Assembly (NCBI RefSeq): GCF_003097515.1
Contig: NZ_CP029188.1
Span: 4,537,001-4,601,000 of the forward strand
Source of the DNA: Streptomyces tirandamycinicus
Lineage (GTDB): Bacteria; Actinomycetota; Actinomycetes; Streptomycetales; Streptomycetaceae
Direction: 5' to 3'
Length of the DNA stretch: 64,000 nucleotides
This document shows, piece by piece, positions 7,520 to 16,866 of this stretch. Both the position numbers and the translations under genes were made by a program. Within the stretch, counting starts at the first letter, position 1. Each line of letters starts with the position of its first letter. Below the pieces are notes generated by a model. That model was given only the letters and a program-made list of their open reading frames with translations, did not search any database and was not told the DNA's origin.

Positions 7520-10500
7520 GTGAGTTCCTCCTCCGAAACCGGGCGTACACCGCACCGTCGGGTACGGCAGGGGTTCCCCCCGGGCCCGCAAGGGCGCAAG
7601 GGGCGGACCCCGGGCGCGTACCGACTGGTGCGTACCTCGCCGGGCCCGGTGGATCCCCCTCTCCTGGACGCCTCGCAGCGCGCGGTGGTTGACCATGGGC
7701 GCGGGCCGCTGCTCGTACTCGCGGGGCCGGGCACGGGGAAGACGACGACCCTCGTCGAGGCGGTCGCCTCCCGGATCGAGCGGGGCGCGGACCCGGAGCG
7801 GCTGCTGGTGCTCACCTTCAGCCGGAAGGCGGCGGTCGAACTGCGCGACCGGATGGCCGTGCGGCTGGGGGGCGCGCGGGCGCCGCAGGCCACCACCTTC
7901 CACTCCTACTGCTATGCGCTGGTGCGGGCCCACCAGGACGCGGATCTCTTCGCCGAGCCGCTGCGCCTGCTGTCCGGTCCCGAGCAGGACGTGGCCGTCC
8001 GTGAGCTGCTGGCCGGACAGCTCGACCTGGAGCGGGAGGGAAGGGCCGGGGCACGCTGGCCCGCCGAGCTGCGGGCGTGCCTCACCACCCGCGGTTTCGC
8101 CGACGAGGTGCGGGCCGTGCTCGCGCGCAGCCGGGAGCTCGGTCTCGGTCCGGACGCGCTGGCGGCCTTCGCCCGGCGCACCGGACGTCCCGACTGGGGT
8201 GCCGCGGCGGCCTTCCTCGCCGAGTACCTGGACGTGCTGGATCTGCAGGGCGTCCTGGACTACGCCGAGCTCGTCCACCGGGCGTCGCTTCTCGCCGAGC
8301 GGCCGGGGACGGGCGACCGGATCGCCCAACGGTACGACGCCGTCTTCGTCGACGAGTACCAGGACACCGACCCGGCCCAGGTCCGGCTGCTGCGGGCGCT
8401 GGCGGGGGACGGCCGCACCCTGGTCGCGTTCGGCGACCCCGACCAGTCCATCTACGCGTTCCGGGGCGCGGACGTGAACGGCATCCTCGACTTCCCGACG
8501 GTCTTCCGGCGGGGCGACGGCCGCCCGGCCCCGGTCGCGGTTCTGAGGACGTCCCGCCGCTCCGGGGCGGACCTGCTGTCGGCGACCCGTCTGCTCACCC
8601 AGCGGATGCCCCTGCCCCGGCTGCCCTCGGACAGGGTCCGGGCCCACCGCGAGCTGACCGCCGCCCGCTCCGGCGGCCGTGTCGAGGTCCACACGTACCC
8701 GACCGCCTCGACGGAACTCGACAACGTCGCCGACATCCTGCGGCGCGCCCACCTGGAGGAGGGCGTGCCGTGGCACGACATGGCGGTCCTCGTCCGGGCG
8801 GGCAGCCGCAGTCTCCCGGCGACGAGGCGCGCGCTCACCATGGCCGGAGTACCGGTCCGGACGGACGGCGACGACGTCCCCCTGCGCCACGAGGCCGCGG
8901 TGACGCCCCTCCTGACCGCCCTGCGGGCCGCTGCGAGGCCGCTCGTCCCGGGGCGCACGGCGGCGGACGGTGACGGCCGGGAAGGTGACAGCCGGGGGGA
9001 GCACGGCCGGGACGGTGACGGTACGGGAGAGGGCGGCCGGGGAGAGCACGGCCGGGACGGCGGCGGCCGCGGCGGTGGGGGCGCCGTCGACGGCAGCGGG
9101 GACGGCGACGGGCACGCGGTACCCGCCATCCCTTCCGGCCCGGATGCAGTCTCCGGTTCCCGCACCGGTCCCGGCTCCCCCGGTCCCGGTTCCGGTTCCG
9201 GTCCCGGTTCCGATCCCGTGGAATCCGCGGGTCCCGGTCCCGCCGGTTTCGCGGATCCCGGTCCCACGGGCTTCGCGGATCCCGGTCCCGGCTCCGTTCG
9301 TCAGGAGCGTCAGGAGCAACCCCCCATCGACGCCGACACCGCGGCGACCCTCCTCACCTCCCCACTCGGCGGCATGGACACCGCCGACCTCCGCCGGCTC
9401 GGCCGCGCCCTCCGCGACGAGGCGCGCGCGGCCGGCGACCGCGTGCCGCCCCCCTCCGACGTGCTCATCGCCCGAGCCCTCGCCGAACCCGAACGGCTCA
9501 CCGTGCACGACCCCGCCTACGCTCGACCCGCCCAGCGGCTCGGTGTGCTGCTGCGCAGGGTCCGCGACCTCCTCGACGGCGGCGGCACCGCCGAGGAGGC
9601 CCTCTGGGAGCTGTGGACCGGCACGTCCTGGCCGCAGCGCCTGGAACGGACCGCCCTCCGCGGCGGTCCGGCCGGCCGTAACGCCGACCGCGACCTCGAC
9701 GCCGTCTGCGCGCTGTTCGAGACCGCCGCCCGCGCCGAGGAACGCACCGGCGGCCGCGGCGCGCTGAACTTCCTGGACGAACTGGAGGCCCAGGACATCG
9801 CCGCCGACACGCTGGCGCGCCGGCCGGAGCGCCCGGCGGCCGTGCGCCTTATGACCGCACACCGGTCCAAGGGCCTCGAATGGGGCCTCGTCGTGGTCGC
9901 CGGGGTGCAGGAGGGCCTCTGGCCGGACCTGCGCCGCCGCGGCTCGCTGCTGGAGGCCGACCGGATCGGCCGCGACGGACTCGCCGAGCCCCTCACCCCC
10001 GGCGCCCTGCTCGCCGAGGAGCGCCGGCTGTTCTACGTAGCCGCCACCCGCGCCCGCGACCGCCTCGTCGTCACCGCCGTCAAGGCCCCCTCCGACGACG
10101 GCGACCAGCCCTCCCGCTTCCTCACCGAACTCGGCGTCGAACCGCGCGACATCACCGGCCGCCCGCGCCGCCCGCTCGCCGTCGCCCCGCTGGTGGCCGA
10201 ACTCAGGGCCACCACCGTCGACCCCGAGGCCTCCGACGCGCTCCGCGACGCCGCGGCGCGACGGCTCGCCCGTCTCGCCGCGCTCACCGACGACGAGGGC
10301 CAGCCCCTCGTGCCCGCGGCGCACCCGTACCGGTGGTGGGGACTGCAGGACCCGACGCACAGCGGGGTGCCCCTCCGCGACCGCGACCACCCGGTGACCC
10401 TGTCCGGCAGCGCCCTGGACCAGCTCGCGAACACCTGTGCCCTGCAGTGGTTCCTGGGACGCGAGGTGAGGGCGGACGCCCCGGCCACCGCGGCCCAGGG

Positions 10501-11194
10501 CTTCGGCAACGTCGTGCACGTCCTCGCCGACGAGGTCGCCTCCGGCCGTACCCCCGCCGACCTTGCCGTCCTCATGGAACGACTCGACTCGGTGTGGGAC
10601 GCCCTCGCCTTCGACGCACCCTGGAAGTCCGCGCAGGAGAAGGAACACGCGCGCGCGGCGCTCGAGCGCTTCGTCCGATGGCACGTCACGGACCGGGGCG
10701 GCCGCATCCCCGTCGCCACCGAGCACGACTTCGACGTCACGCTCGAGGCCGGCCCGTACGAGGTGCGCATCCGAGGCTCCATGGACCGCGTCGAGCGGGA
10801 CGAACGCGGCCGGGCGTACGTCGTCGACTTCAAGACCGGCAAGCAGGCCCCGACCAGGGGCGAGGTCGAACGCCACCCTCAGCTCGCCGTCTACCAGCTC
10901 GCCGTCAGGGAGGGCGCCGTCGACGAGTTCTTCGACGGCGGCCGACCCGAGTCCGGTGGCGCCGAACTCGTGCATCTGCGCCAGGCCGCGCCCAAGAAGG
11001 AGGGCGGGGAGGCGGTCCCGCGCGTCCAGTCCCAGGAACCGCTCTCCGGCGACTGGGTCGGCGACCTGCTCGCCACCGCCGCGGGCCGGGTCCTCGACGA
11101 GCGCTTCACCCCCAGCACCGGTTCCCAGTGCGAGCACTGCGCCTTCCGCTCCTCGTGCAGTGCCAGGCCCGAGGGGCGCCACATCGTCGAGTGA
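7520..11194 (+). CDS. adnA: AdnA-type UvrD-like helicase-nuclease subunit
   Basis: A 1224-residue SF1A helicase fused to a RecB-family nuclease; with the next gene it would form the AdnAB motor that resects DNA double-strand ends. Walker A (GPGTGKTTT) is near residue 70, Walker B VDEYQDTDPAQ near 277, MTAHRSKGLEWG near 777, and YVAATRARDRLVV near 838. The nuclease core GSMDR...VVDFKTGK lies near 1085-1105, followed by QLAVYQLAV. Cys973, Cys1204, Cys1207 and Cys1213 fit the iron-sulfur clamp of AddB-type nucleases. Residues about 480-600 are a Gly/Asp/Pro insert built from degenerate repeats between helicase motifs. GTG at 7520 is used; a GTG near 7629 is an alternative. The position, first in adnA-adnB-nudC, matches mycobacteria. 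Confidence 0.88.
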   Translation: MSSSSETGRTPHRRVRQGFPPGPQGRKGRTPGAYRLVRTSPGPVDPPLLDASQRAVVDHGRGPLLVLAGPGTGKTTTLVEAVASRIERGADPERLLVLTFSRKAAVELRDRMAVRLGGARAPQATTFHSYCYALVRAHQDADLFAEPLRLLSGPEQDVAVRELLAGQLDLEREGRAGARWPAELRACLTTRGFADEVRAVLARSRELGLGPDALAAFARRTGRPDWGAAAAFLAEYLDVLDLQGVLDYAELVHRASLLAERPGTGDRIAQRYDAVFVDEYQDTDPAQVRLLRALAGDGRTLVAFGDPDQSIYAFRGADVNGILDFPTVFRRGDGRPAPVAVLRTSRRSGADLLSATRLLTQRMPLPRLPSDRVRAHRELTAARSGGRVEVHTYPTASTELDNVADILRRAHLEEGVPWHDMAVLVRAGSRSLPATRRALTMAGVPVRTDGDDVPLRHEAAVTPLLTALRAAARPLVPGRTAADGDGREGDSRGEHGRDGDGTGEGGRGEHGRDGGGRGGGGAVDGSGDGDGHAVPAIPSGPDAVSGSRTGPGSPGPGSGSGPGSDPVESAGPGPAGFADPGPTGFADPGPGSVRQERQEQPPIDADTAATLLTSPLGGMDTADLRRLGRALRDEARAAGDRVPPPSDVLIARALAEPERLTVHDPAYARPAQRLGVLLRRVRDLLDGGGTAEEALWELWTGTSWPQRLERTALRGGPAGRNADRDLDAVCALFETAARAEERTGGRGALNFLDELEAQDIAADTLARRPERPAAVRLMTAHRSKGLEWGLVVVAGVQEGLWPDLRRRGSLLEADRIGRDGLAEPLTPGALLAEERRLFYVAATRARDRLVVTAVKAPSDDGDQPSRFLTELGVEPRDITGRPRRPLAVAPLVAELRATTVDPEASDALRDAAARRLARLAALTDDEGQPLVPAAHPYRWWGLQDPTHSGVPLRDRDHPVTLSGSALDQLANTCALQWFLGREVRADAPATAAQGFGNVVHVLADEVASGRTPADLAVLMERLDSVWDALAFDAPWKSAQEKEHARAALERFVRWHVTDRGGRIPVATEHDFDVTLEAGPYEVRIRGSMDRVERDERGRAYVVDFKTGKQAPTRGEVERHPQLAVYQLAVREGAVDEFFDGGRPESGGAELVHLRQAAPKKEGGEAVPRVQSQEPLSGDWVGDLLATAAGRVLDERFTPSTGSQCEHCAFRSSCSARPEGRHIVE

Positions 11195-11403
11195 CGGCGG
11201 GACGGCTCGCCGCCCCGGTCGGCGGCGGCCCTGCGACCGCCGCCCCCGTCGCAGGCGGCCCTGCGACCGCCGTACTCGGCCCGCCCGCGGCCGTACGACC
11301 GCCACCCGACCCACCGCACTGGGCCACCGCACCGGGCCACGGCCCACCCCGGCGAGGTCACCGGTGGCGGGCGCTGTCGGCGGTCGCCGCTAGCCTCTCT
11401 CGG

Positions 11404-14400
11404 GTGTCCGCACGCATCACCGACCCCGAGCAGCTCAAGGAGCTGCTCGGCGTCCCGTTCACCCCGGAGCAGACGGCCTGCATCACCGCGCCGCCCGCGC
11501 CGCAGGTCATCGTGGCCGGGGCGGGGTCCGGGAAGACGACGGTGATGGCCGCCCGGGTGGTGTGGCTGGTGGGCACCGGCCAGGTGCAGCCCGAGCAGGT
11601 TCTCGGGCTGACCTTCACCAACAAGGCCGCGGCAGAGCTCGCCGAGCGCGTCCGCACCGCCCTCGTCCGGGCCGGGGTCACCGACCCGGACGTGATCGAC
11701 CCGGACGACCCGCCGGGTGAACCGAGCATCTCCACCTACCACGCCTTCGCCGGACGCCTCCTCACGGACCACGGCCTCCGCCTCGGACTGGAGCCGGCCT
11801 CCCGGCTGCTCGCCGACGCCACGCGCTACCAGCTTGCCGCACGGGTGCTGCGCGAGGCTCCGGGCCCCTACCCCGCCCTGACCAAGTCCTTCCCCTCCCT
11901 GGTCGGCGATCTGCTCGCGCTCGAGGCCGAGCTGGCCGAACACCTCGTGGCGCCCGGGGAACTCCAGGCCCACGACTCCGCGCTGCTGCGCGAACTGGAG
12001 GGCGTCGAACTGGGCAACGCCGACCTGCGCAAGGTCCCCGAGGCGGCCGCCGCCCGCCGGGAACTGCTCGATCTCGTCGTCCGCTACCGCGAGGCCAAGC
12101 GGTCCCGCGACCTCCTCGACTTCGGCGACCAGATCGCGCTCTCCGCTCGGCTCGCGCTCACCCGCCCCGAGGTCGGCCGCATCCTGCGCGACGAGTTCCG
12201 GGTGGTCCTGCTCGACGAGTACCAGGACACGTCCGTGGCCCAGCGCCTGCTGCTCGCCGGTCTGTTCGGCCGGGGCGCCGCCCCGGACGGCACACCGGCC
12301 GAGGGCGCGGGCCATCCCGTGACGGCGGTGGGCGACCCCTGCCAGGCGATCTACGGCTGGCGCGGCGCGTCCGTCGCCAACCTCGACGACTTCCCCCGGC
12401 ACTTCCCCCGCGCCGACGGCCGCCCCGCCACCCGGTTCACCCTGAGCGAGAACCGCCGCAGCGGCGGCCGACTCCTCGACCTCGCCAACGGCCTGGCCGA
12501 GCCGCTGCGCGCCCGCCACGAAGGCGTCGAGGCGCTCCGTCCCGCCCCCGGGGCCGAGCGGGACGGATCGGTGCGGATCGCGCTGCTGCCGACCCACGCG
12601 GAGGAGATCGAGTGGCTCGCCGACTCGATCGCCCATCTCGTCCGCACGGGCAAGGAGCCCGGCGAGATCGCGGTGCTGTGCCGCACCGCGGGCGACTTCG
12701 CCGAGATCCAGGGCGCGCTCGTCGCCCGGGATGTCCCCGTGGAGGTCGTCGGACTCTCCGGGCTGCTGCACCTGCCGGAGGTCGCCGACCTGGTCGCGGT
12801 CTGCGAGGTGCTCCAGGACCCGGGCGCGAACGCCTCGCTGGTCCGCCTCCTCACCGGGCCGCGCTGGCGCATCGGCGCCCGGGACCTGGCCCTGCTCGGT
12901 CGCCGGGCGCGCCTGATGGTCCACCGCCCCGGTGCCGGGGAGGCGGACGCCGACCAGCGGCTCGCGGCCGCCGTCGAGGGCACCGACCCGGCCGAGGTCG
13001 TCTCGCTCGCCGACGCCCTCGACACCTTCCTCGAGCCGGCCGGACCGGACGACGGCCTGCCGTTCTCCGCCGAGGCCCGGGTCCGCTTCGCCCGTCTCGC
13101 CACCGAACTGCGCGACCTGCGGCGTTCCCTGGCGGATCCGCTGATGGACGTCCTCCACCGCGTCCTCGCCACCACCGGCCTGGACGTGGAGCTCGCCGCC
13201 TCGCCGCACGCCCTGGCCGCCCGCCGCCGCGAAACCCTCGCGGGCTTCCTCGACATCGCCGCGTCCTTCGCCTCCCTCGACGGCGAGGCGACCCTGCTGG
13301 CCTTCCTCGGCTTCCTGAGGACGGCCGAGCAGTACGAGAAGGGCCTCGACAACGCGCTGCCAGGCGGCGAGAACACGGTGAAGGTGCTCACCGCCCACAA
13401 GTCCAAGGGGCTGGAGTGGGACGTCGTCGCGGTGCCCGGTCTGGTCGCCGGACAGTTCCCCAGCACCCGCTCCCGTGAGTCCTGGACCTCCCAGGCCAAG
13501 GTCCTGCCCCATGAGCTGCGGGGCGACGCGGCCACCCTGCCCGGCATCACCTCCTGGGACGCGAAGGGCCTCCGTGCCTTCAAGGAGGAGATGAAGGCGC
13601 ATCAGCACACGGAGGAACTGCGGCTCGGCTATGTGACGTTCACCCGCCCCCGCTCGCTGCTTCTCGGCTCGGCGCACTGGTGGGGCCCCACCCAGAAGCG
13701 CCGCCGCGGCCCGTCGGCGTTCCTGGAGGCGCTGTACGACCACTGCGCCGCGGGCTTCGGCGAGATCGAGGCATGGGCCGAGGAACCGGAGGAGGGTGCC
13801 GAGAACCCGGCGCTGCACACCGCGGCGGCGGAGCAGGCGTGGCCCCTTCCGCTGGATCCCACGGCGACCGCGCGCCGCCGGGAGGCCGCGGGCACGGTGC
13901 TGGCCCATCTGGCGTCGATGACCGGCGCCGAAGCCGCGGCGGCGCCGGGGTGGTCCCGGGCCGTGTCCGGGGACGCCCCTTCCGCCCGGCCCGGCGACCG
14001 CGAGGGGGTCTGGCGCGACGGATCGGCGCCGGGCGGAACCGGCGGCACCCACCAGGACGCACCGTCCGGCGAGGACCTCTGGTCCGAGGAGCTCACGGAG
14101 CCCCCTGGCGAGCCGGGGCAGGAGGAGCCGTGGCCGGAGGAGCCGCTGCCTGAGGAGCCCTGGCCGGACGAGGGCCACGAGCGCGCCGGCACCGGGTCCG
14201 CCGGCACCGCGCCTGCCGGCACCGCGCCTGCCGGCACCGCGCCTGCCGGCACCGCGCCTGCCGGCACCGCGTCCCTCGGCACCGCGTCCGCGTCCGCTCT
14301 CACGGCCACCGGGGCCGCCTACGACGGGCCCGCGTACGACGGGGCCGGTCCCGTGCCGGTGCCCGGCGAACTCACGGTCACCGCCGCCGCGGCCGGTCCC

Positions 14401-15255
14401 GTGCCGGACACCGGCGCTGAGGGCCGCCTCCACCTGCCCTCCCAGCGCGCTGAACCCCTCACTCCCGAGGACGCCCGGGCCATCGCCTCCTGGGACCGCG
14501 ATCTCGAAGCACTCACCGGCGAGCTCCGCCGCGCCCGCGAGTCCGTGCGAGAGGTTGCCCTGCCGGCGTCGCTGTCGGCGTCCCAGCTGCTGCGGCTCGC
14601 CGCCGACCCGGACGGCTTCGCGCGGGAGCTGGCACGCCCGATGCCCCGTCCGCCCCAGCGCGCAGCCCGCCGGGGCACCCGCTTCCACGCCTGGGTGGAG
14701 TCCCGCTTCGAGGAACTGCCGCTGCCCATGCTGGGGCCGGACGAACTGCCGGGAGGCGACCCGGACGAGGCCGGTATCGAGGACGAGCGCGAGCTTGTCG
14801 CGCTCAAGGAGGCGTTCGAGCGCACGCCCTACGCCGGCCGTGTCCCGTACCGGCTGGAGGCCCCCGTCCAGGTCACCCTGGCGGGCAGGGTCGTCAGGGG
14901 CCGGATCGACGCGGTCTACCGCGACGAGACGACGGGCGCCTTCGAGATCGTGGACTGGAAGACCGGCCGCGGCCGCGACGCCGATCCGCTGCAGCTCGCC
15001 GTCTACCGCCTCGCCTGGGCCGAGCAGCACGGCCTCCCGCCCGAGTCGGTGGCCGCGGCGTTCGTCCATGTGCGCACCGGCGAGGTCGTCCGCCCGGGCG
15101 GACTGCCCGGCAGGGCGGGCCTGGAGCGGATCCTCAGGGACGACCACCCGCCGTACGGCGACTCCGGGCACGGTGGCCCCCCGTCCGGCGCTCCAGGGAC
15201 CGGCGCTCCAGGGACCGGCGACCGCGGGATCGGTGACGGCCACCGCGTCCGGTGA
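11404..15255 (+). CDS. adnB: AdnB-type UvrD-like helicase-nuclease subunit
   Basis: A 1283-residue partner of AdnA, starting at GTG 11404 (M-S-A-R-I-T-D-P). Helicase motifs are intact: Walker A AGAGSGKTTVM near residue 40, LLDEYQDTSVAQ near 270, AVGDPCQAIYGWRGAS near 312, and LTAHKSKGLEWDVV near 662. The C-terminal nuclease shows RRGTRFHAWVE, GRIDAVY (near 1167), EIVDWKTGRG (near 1181) and QLAVYRLAWAE. No cysteine cluster is present, unlike AdnA. Between the motor and nuclease is a long acidic/alanine-rich insert (about 850-1010) containing an expanded AGTAP pentapeptide repeat. The 209-bp gap after adnA holds short repeats (ggcggccctgcgaccgccg twice) but no terminator, so co-transcription is likely. 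Confidence 0.88.
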   Translation: MSARITDPEQLKELLGVPFTPEQTACITAPPAPQVIVAGAGSGKTTVMAARVVWLVGTGQVQPEQVLGLTFTNKAAAELAERVRTALVRAGVTDPDVIDPDDPPGEPSISTYHAFAGRLLTDHGLRLGLEPASRLLADATRYQLAARVLREAPGPYPALTKSFPSLVGDLLALEAELAEHLVAPGELQAHDSALLRELEGVELGNADLRKVPEAAAARRELLDLVVRYREAKRSRDLLDFGDQIALSARLALTRPEVGRILRDEFRVVLLDEYQDTSVAQRLLLAGLFGRGAAPDGTPAEGAGHPVTAVGDPCQAIYGWRGASVANLDDFPRHFPRADGRPATRFTLSENRRSGGRLLDLANGLAEPLRARHEGVEALRPAPGAERDGSVRIALLPTHAEEIEWLADSIAHLVRTGKEPGEIAVLCRTAGDFAEIQGALVARDVPVEVVGLSGLLHLPEVADLVAVCEVLQDPGANASLVRLLTGPRWRIGARDLALLGRRARLMVHRPGAGEADADQRLAAAVEGTDPAEVVSLADALDTFLEPAGPDDGLPFSAEARVRFARLATELRDLRRSLADPLMDVLHRVLATTGLDVELAASPHALAARRRETLAGFLDIAASFASLDGEATLLAFLGFLRTAEQYEKGLDNALPGGENTVKVLTAHKSKGLEWDVVAVPGLVAGQFPSTRSRESWTSQAKVLPHELRGDAATLPGITSWDAKGLRAFKEEMKAHQHTEELRLGYVTFTRPRSLLLGSAHWWGPTQKRRRGPSAFLEALYDHCAAGFGEIEAWAEEPEEGAENPALHTAAAEQAWPLPLDPTATARRREAAGTVLAHLASMTGAEAAAAPGWSRAVSGDAPSARPGDREGVWRDGSAPGGTGGTHQDAPSGEDLWSEELTEPPGEPGQEEPWPEEPLPEEPWPDEGHERAGTGSAGTAPAGTAPAGTAPAGTAPAGTASLGTASASALTATGAAYDGPAYDGAGPVPVPGELTVTAAAAGPVPDTGAEGRLHLPSQRAEPLTPEDARAIASWDRDLEALTGELRRARESVREVALPASLSASQLLRLAADPDGFARELARPMPRPPQRAARRGTRFHAWVESRFEELPLPMLGPDELPGGDPDEAGIEDERELVALKEAFERTPYAGRVPYRLEAPVQVTLAGRVVRGRIDAVYRDETTGAFEIVDWKTGRGRDADPLQLAVYRLAWAEQHGLPPESVAAAFVHVRTGEVVRPGGLPGRAGLERILRDDHPPYGDSGHGGPPSGAPGTGAPGTGDRGIGDGHRVR
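14186..14290 (+). repeat. 15-bp in-frame tandem repeat inside adnB
   Basis: Seven consecutive 15-bp units, four of them identical (ccggcaccgcgcctg at 14201-14260), encode an Ala-Gly-Thr-Ala-Pro pentapeptide repeat in the linker ahead of the nuclease. The period is a multiple of three, as expected for repeat expansion tolerated inside a coding region. Confidence 0.95.
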
Positions 15256-15378
15256 CGGCGACCGGGCGGTGGCCGTCGGCCCCGGACCGTTCCCGGCCGG
15301 GCGGTGGCCGTCCGCCCCGGCCCGTTCCCGACCGGGCGGTCGGCGAGGCCGCTCCCGGCGCCGGATAGGCTCGAGGCC

Positions 15379-16800
15379 ATGAGCGACACTCCGGACAACG
15401 CCGTCCGTACGTACATAGCGGAGCACCGCGCGGCCTTCCTCGGCGACCTCGCCGAGTGGCTGCGCATCCCGTCCGTCTCCGCGCAGCCTGAGCACGACAA
15501 GGACGTACGGCGAAGTGCGGAGTGGCTGGCGGCGAAGCTCGGCGACACAGGCTTCCCGACCGCCGAGGTCTGGGAGGTCCCCCCGGCCGCGCCGGGAGCC
15601 GCCCAGGGAGCCCCGGCCGTTTTCGCCGAGTGGCCGTCCGGCGACCCGGACGCTCCCACGGTGCTCGTCTACGGCCACCACGACGTGCAGCCCGCCGCCC
15701 GGGAGGACGGCTGGGACACCGACCCCTTCGAACCGGTCGTCAGGGACGGGCGGATGTACGGCCGGGGCGCCGCCGACGACAAGGGCCAGGTCCTCTTCCA
15801 CACCCTCGGCGTGCGCGCCCACCTGGCCGCCACGGGCCGCACGAGCCCGGCCGTGAACCTCAAGCTGCTCGTTGAGGGCGAGGAGGAGTCCGGCTCACCG
15901 CACTTCCGCGCCCTGGTCGAGCAGCGCCGGGACCGGCTCGCCGCCGATGTCGTGATCGTCTCCGACACGGGCATGTGGTCGGAGACGACCCCCACCGTGT
16001 GCACCGGCATGCGCGGTCTCGCCGACTGCGAGATCGCGCTGTACGGACCGGACCAGGACATCCACTCCGGATCCTTCGGCGGTGCCGTGCCCAACCCGGC
16101 CACCGTCGCCGCCCGGATCGTCGCGGCGCTGCACGACGAGCACGAGCGGGTGGCGGTGCCCGGCTTCTACGACGGTGTCCGCGAGCTGACCGCGACCGAG
16201 CGCGAACTGCTCGCCGAGCTGCCGTTCGACGAGTCCGAGTGGCTGCGCACGGCCAAGTCGTACGGGACGCTCGGCGAGGCGGGCCACACCACTCTGGAGC
16301 GCATCTGGGCCCGCCCGACCGCAGAGGTCAACGGCATGGGCGGCGGCTACCAGGGGCCCGGAGGGAAGACGATCATTCCGGCCTCGGCCCGGCTCAAGCT
16401 CTCCTTCCGGCTGGTCGCGGGCCAGGACCCGGACCGGGTGGAGGACGCGGTGCGCACCTGGGTCGAGTCCAGGGTGCCCGCGGGCATCCGCCACGAGATC
16501 ACCTTCGGCGCGGCGACCCGGCCCTGCCTGACGCCCCTGGACCACCCCGCCCTGCGGTCGCTCGCCCGGTCGATGAGCCGCGCCTTCGACGGGCAGAAGA
16601 TCCGCTTCACGCGGGAGGGCGGGTCGGGGCCCGCCGCCGACCTCCAGGACGTGCTCGGTGCCCCGGTCCTGTTCCTGGGCATCTCCGTACCGTCCGACGG
16701 CTGGCACGCGCCCAACGAGAAGGTCGAGCTGGCCCTGCTGCTGAAGGGCGTCGAAACCGCCGCGTACCTGTGGGGCGACCTGCCCGGCGCCCTCCACTGA
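15379..16800 (+). CDS. M20 family metallo-dipeptidase
   Basis: A 473-residue cytosolic zinc peptidase of the ArgE/DapE/carnosinase group. The metal ligands are readable: VYGHHDVQP (His), GRGAADDKGQ (bridging Asp), EGEEESGS (catalytic Glu and ligand Glu), IVSDTG (Asp) and the C-terminal DGWHAPNE (His). A lid/dimerisation domain lies between, with FGGAVPNPA. ATG at 15379 is preceded by 124 bp after adnB that contain two imperfect copies of a gggcggtggccgtc element but no clear terminator. It sits between adnB and nudC. The natural substrate, probably dipeptides or an acylated amino acid, cannot be told from sequence. Confidence 0.9.
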   Translation: MSDTPDNAVRTYIAEHRAAFLGDLAEWLRIPSVSAQPEHDKDVRRSAEWLAAKLGDTGFPTAEVWEVPPAAPGAAQGAPAVFAEWPSGDPDAPTVLVYGHHDVQPAAREDGWDTDPFEPVVRDGRMYGRGAADDKGQVLFHTLGVRAHLAATGRTSPAVNLKLLVEGEEESGSPHFRALVEQRRDRLAADVVIVSDTGMWSETTPTVCTGMRGLADCEIALYGPDQDIHSGSFGGAVPNPATVAARIVAALHDEHERVAVPGFYDGVRELTATERELLAELPFDESEWLRTAKSYGTLGEAGHTTLERIWARPTAEVNGMGGGYQGPGGKTIIPASARLKLSFRLVAGQDPDRVEDAVRTWVESRVPAGIRHEITFGAATRPCLTPLDHPALRSLARSMSRAFDGQKIRFTREGGSGPAADLQDVLGAPVLFLGISVPSDGWHAPNEKVELALLLKGVETAAYLWGDLPGALH

Positions 16801-16866
16801 CAGACAACCGGTCATGCGCAGAGAACCGGCCGAGAACCGGTCAATCCGGGGGAGTGGGAAGCACCT

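Noticed and set aside
242..16800. Long opposite-strand frames of hundreds of codons, for example over adnA, adnB and the dipeptidase
   Set aside because: They are typical GC-rich shadow frames: Arg/Pro/Gly/Val-rich, no domains, and antisense to well-supported genes.
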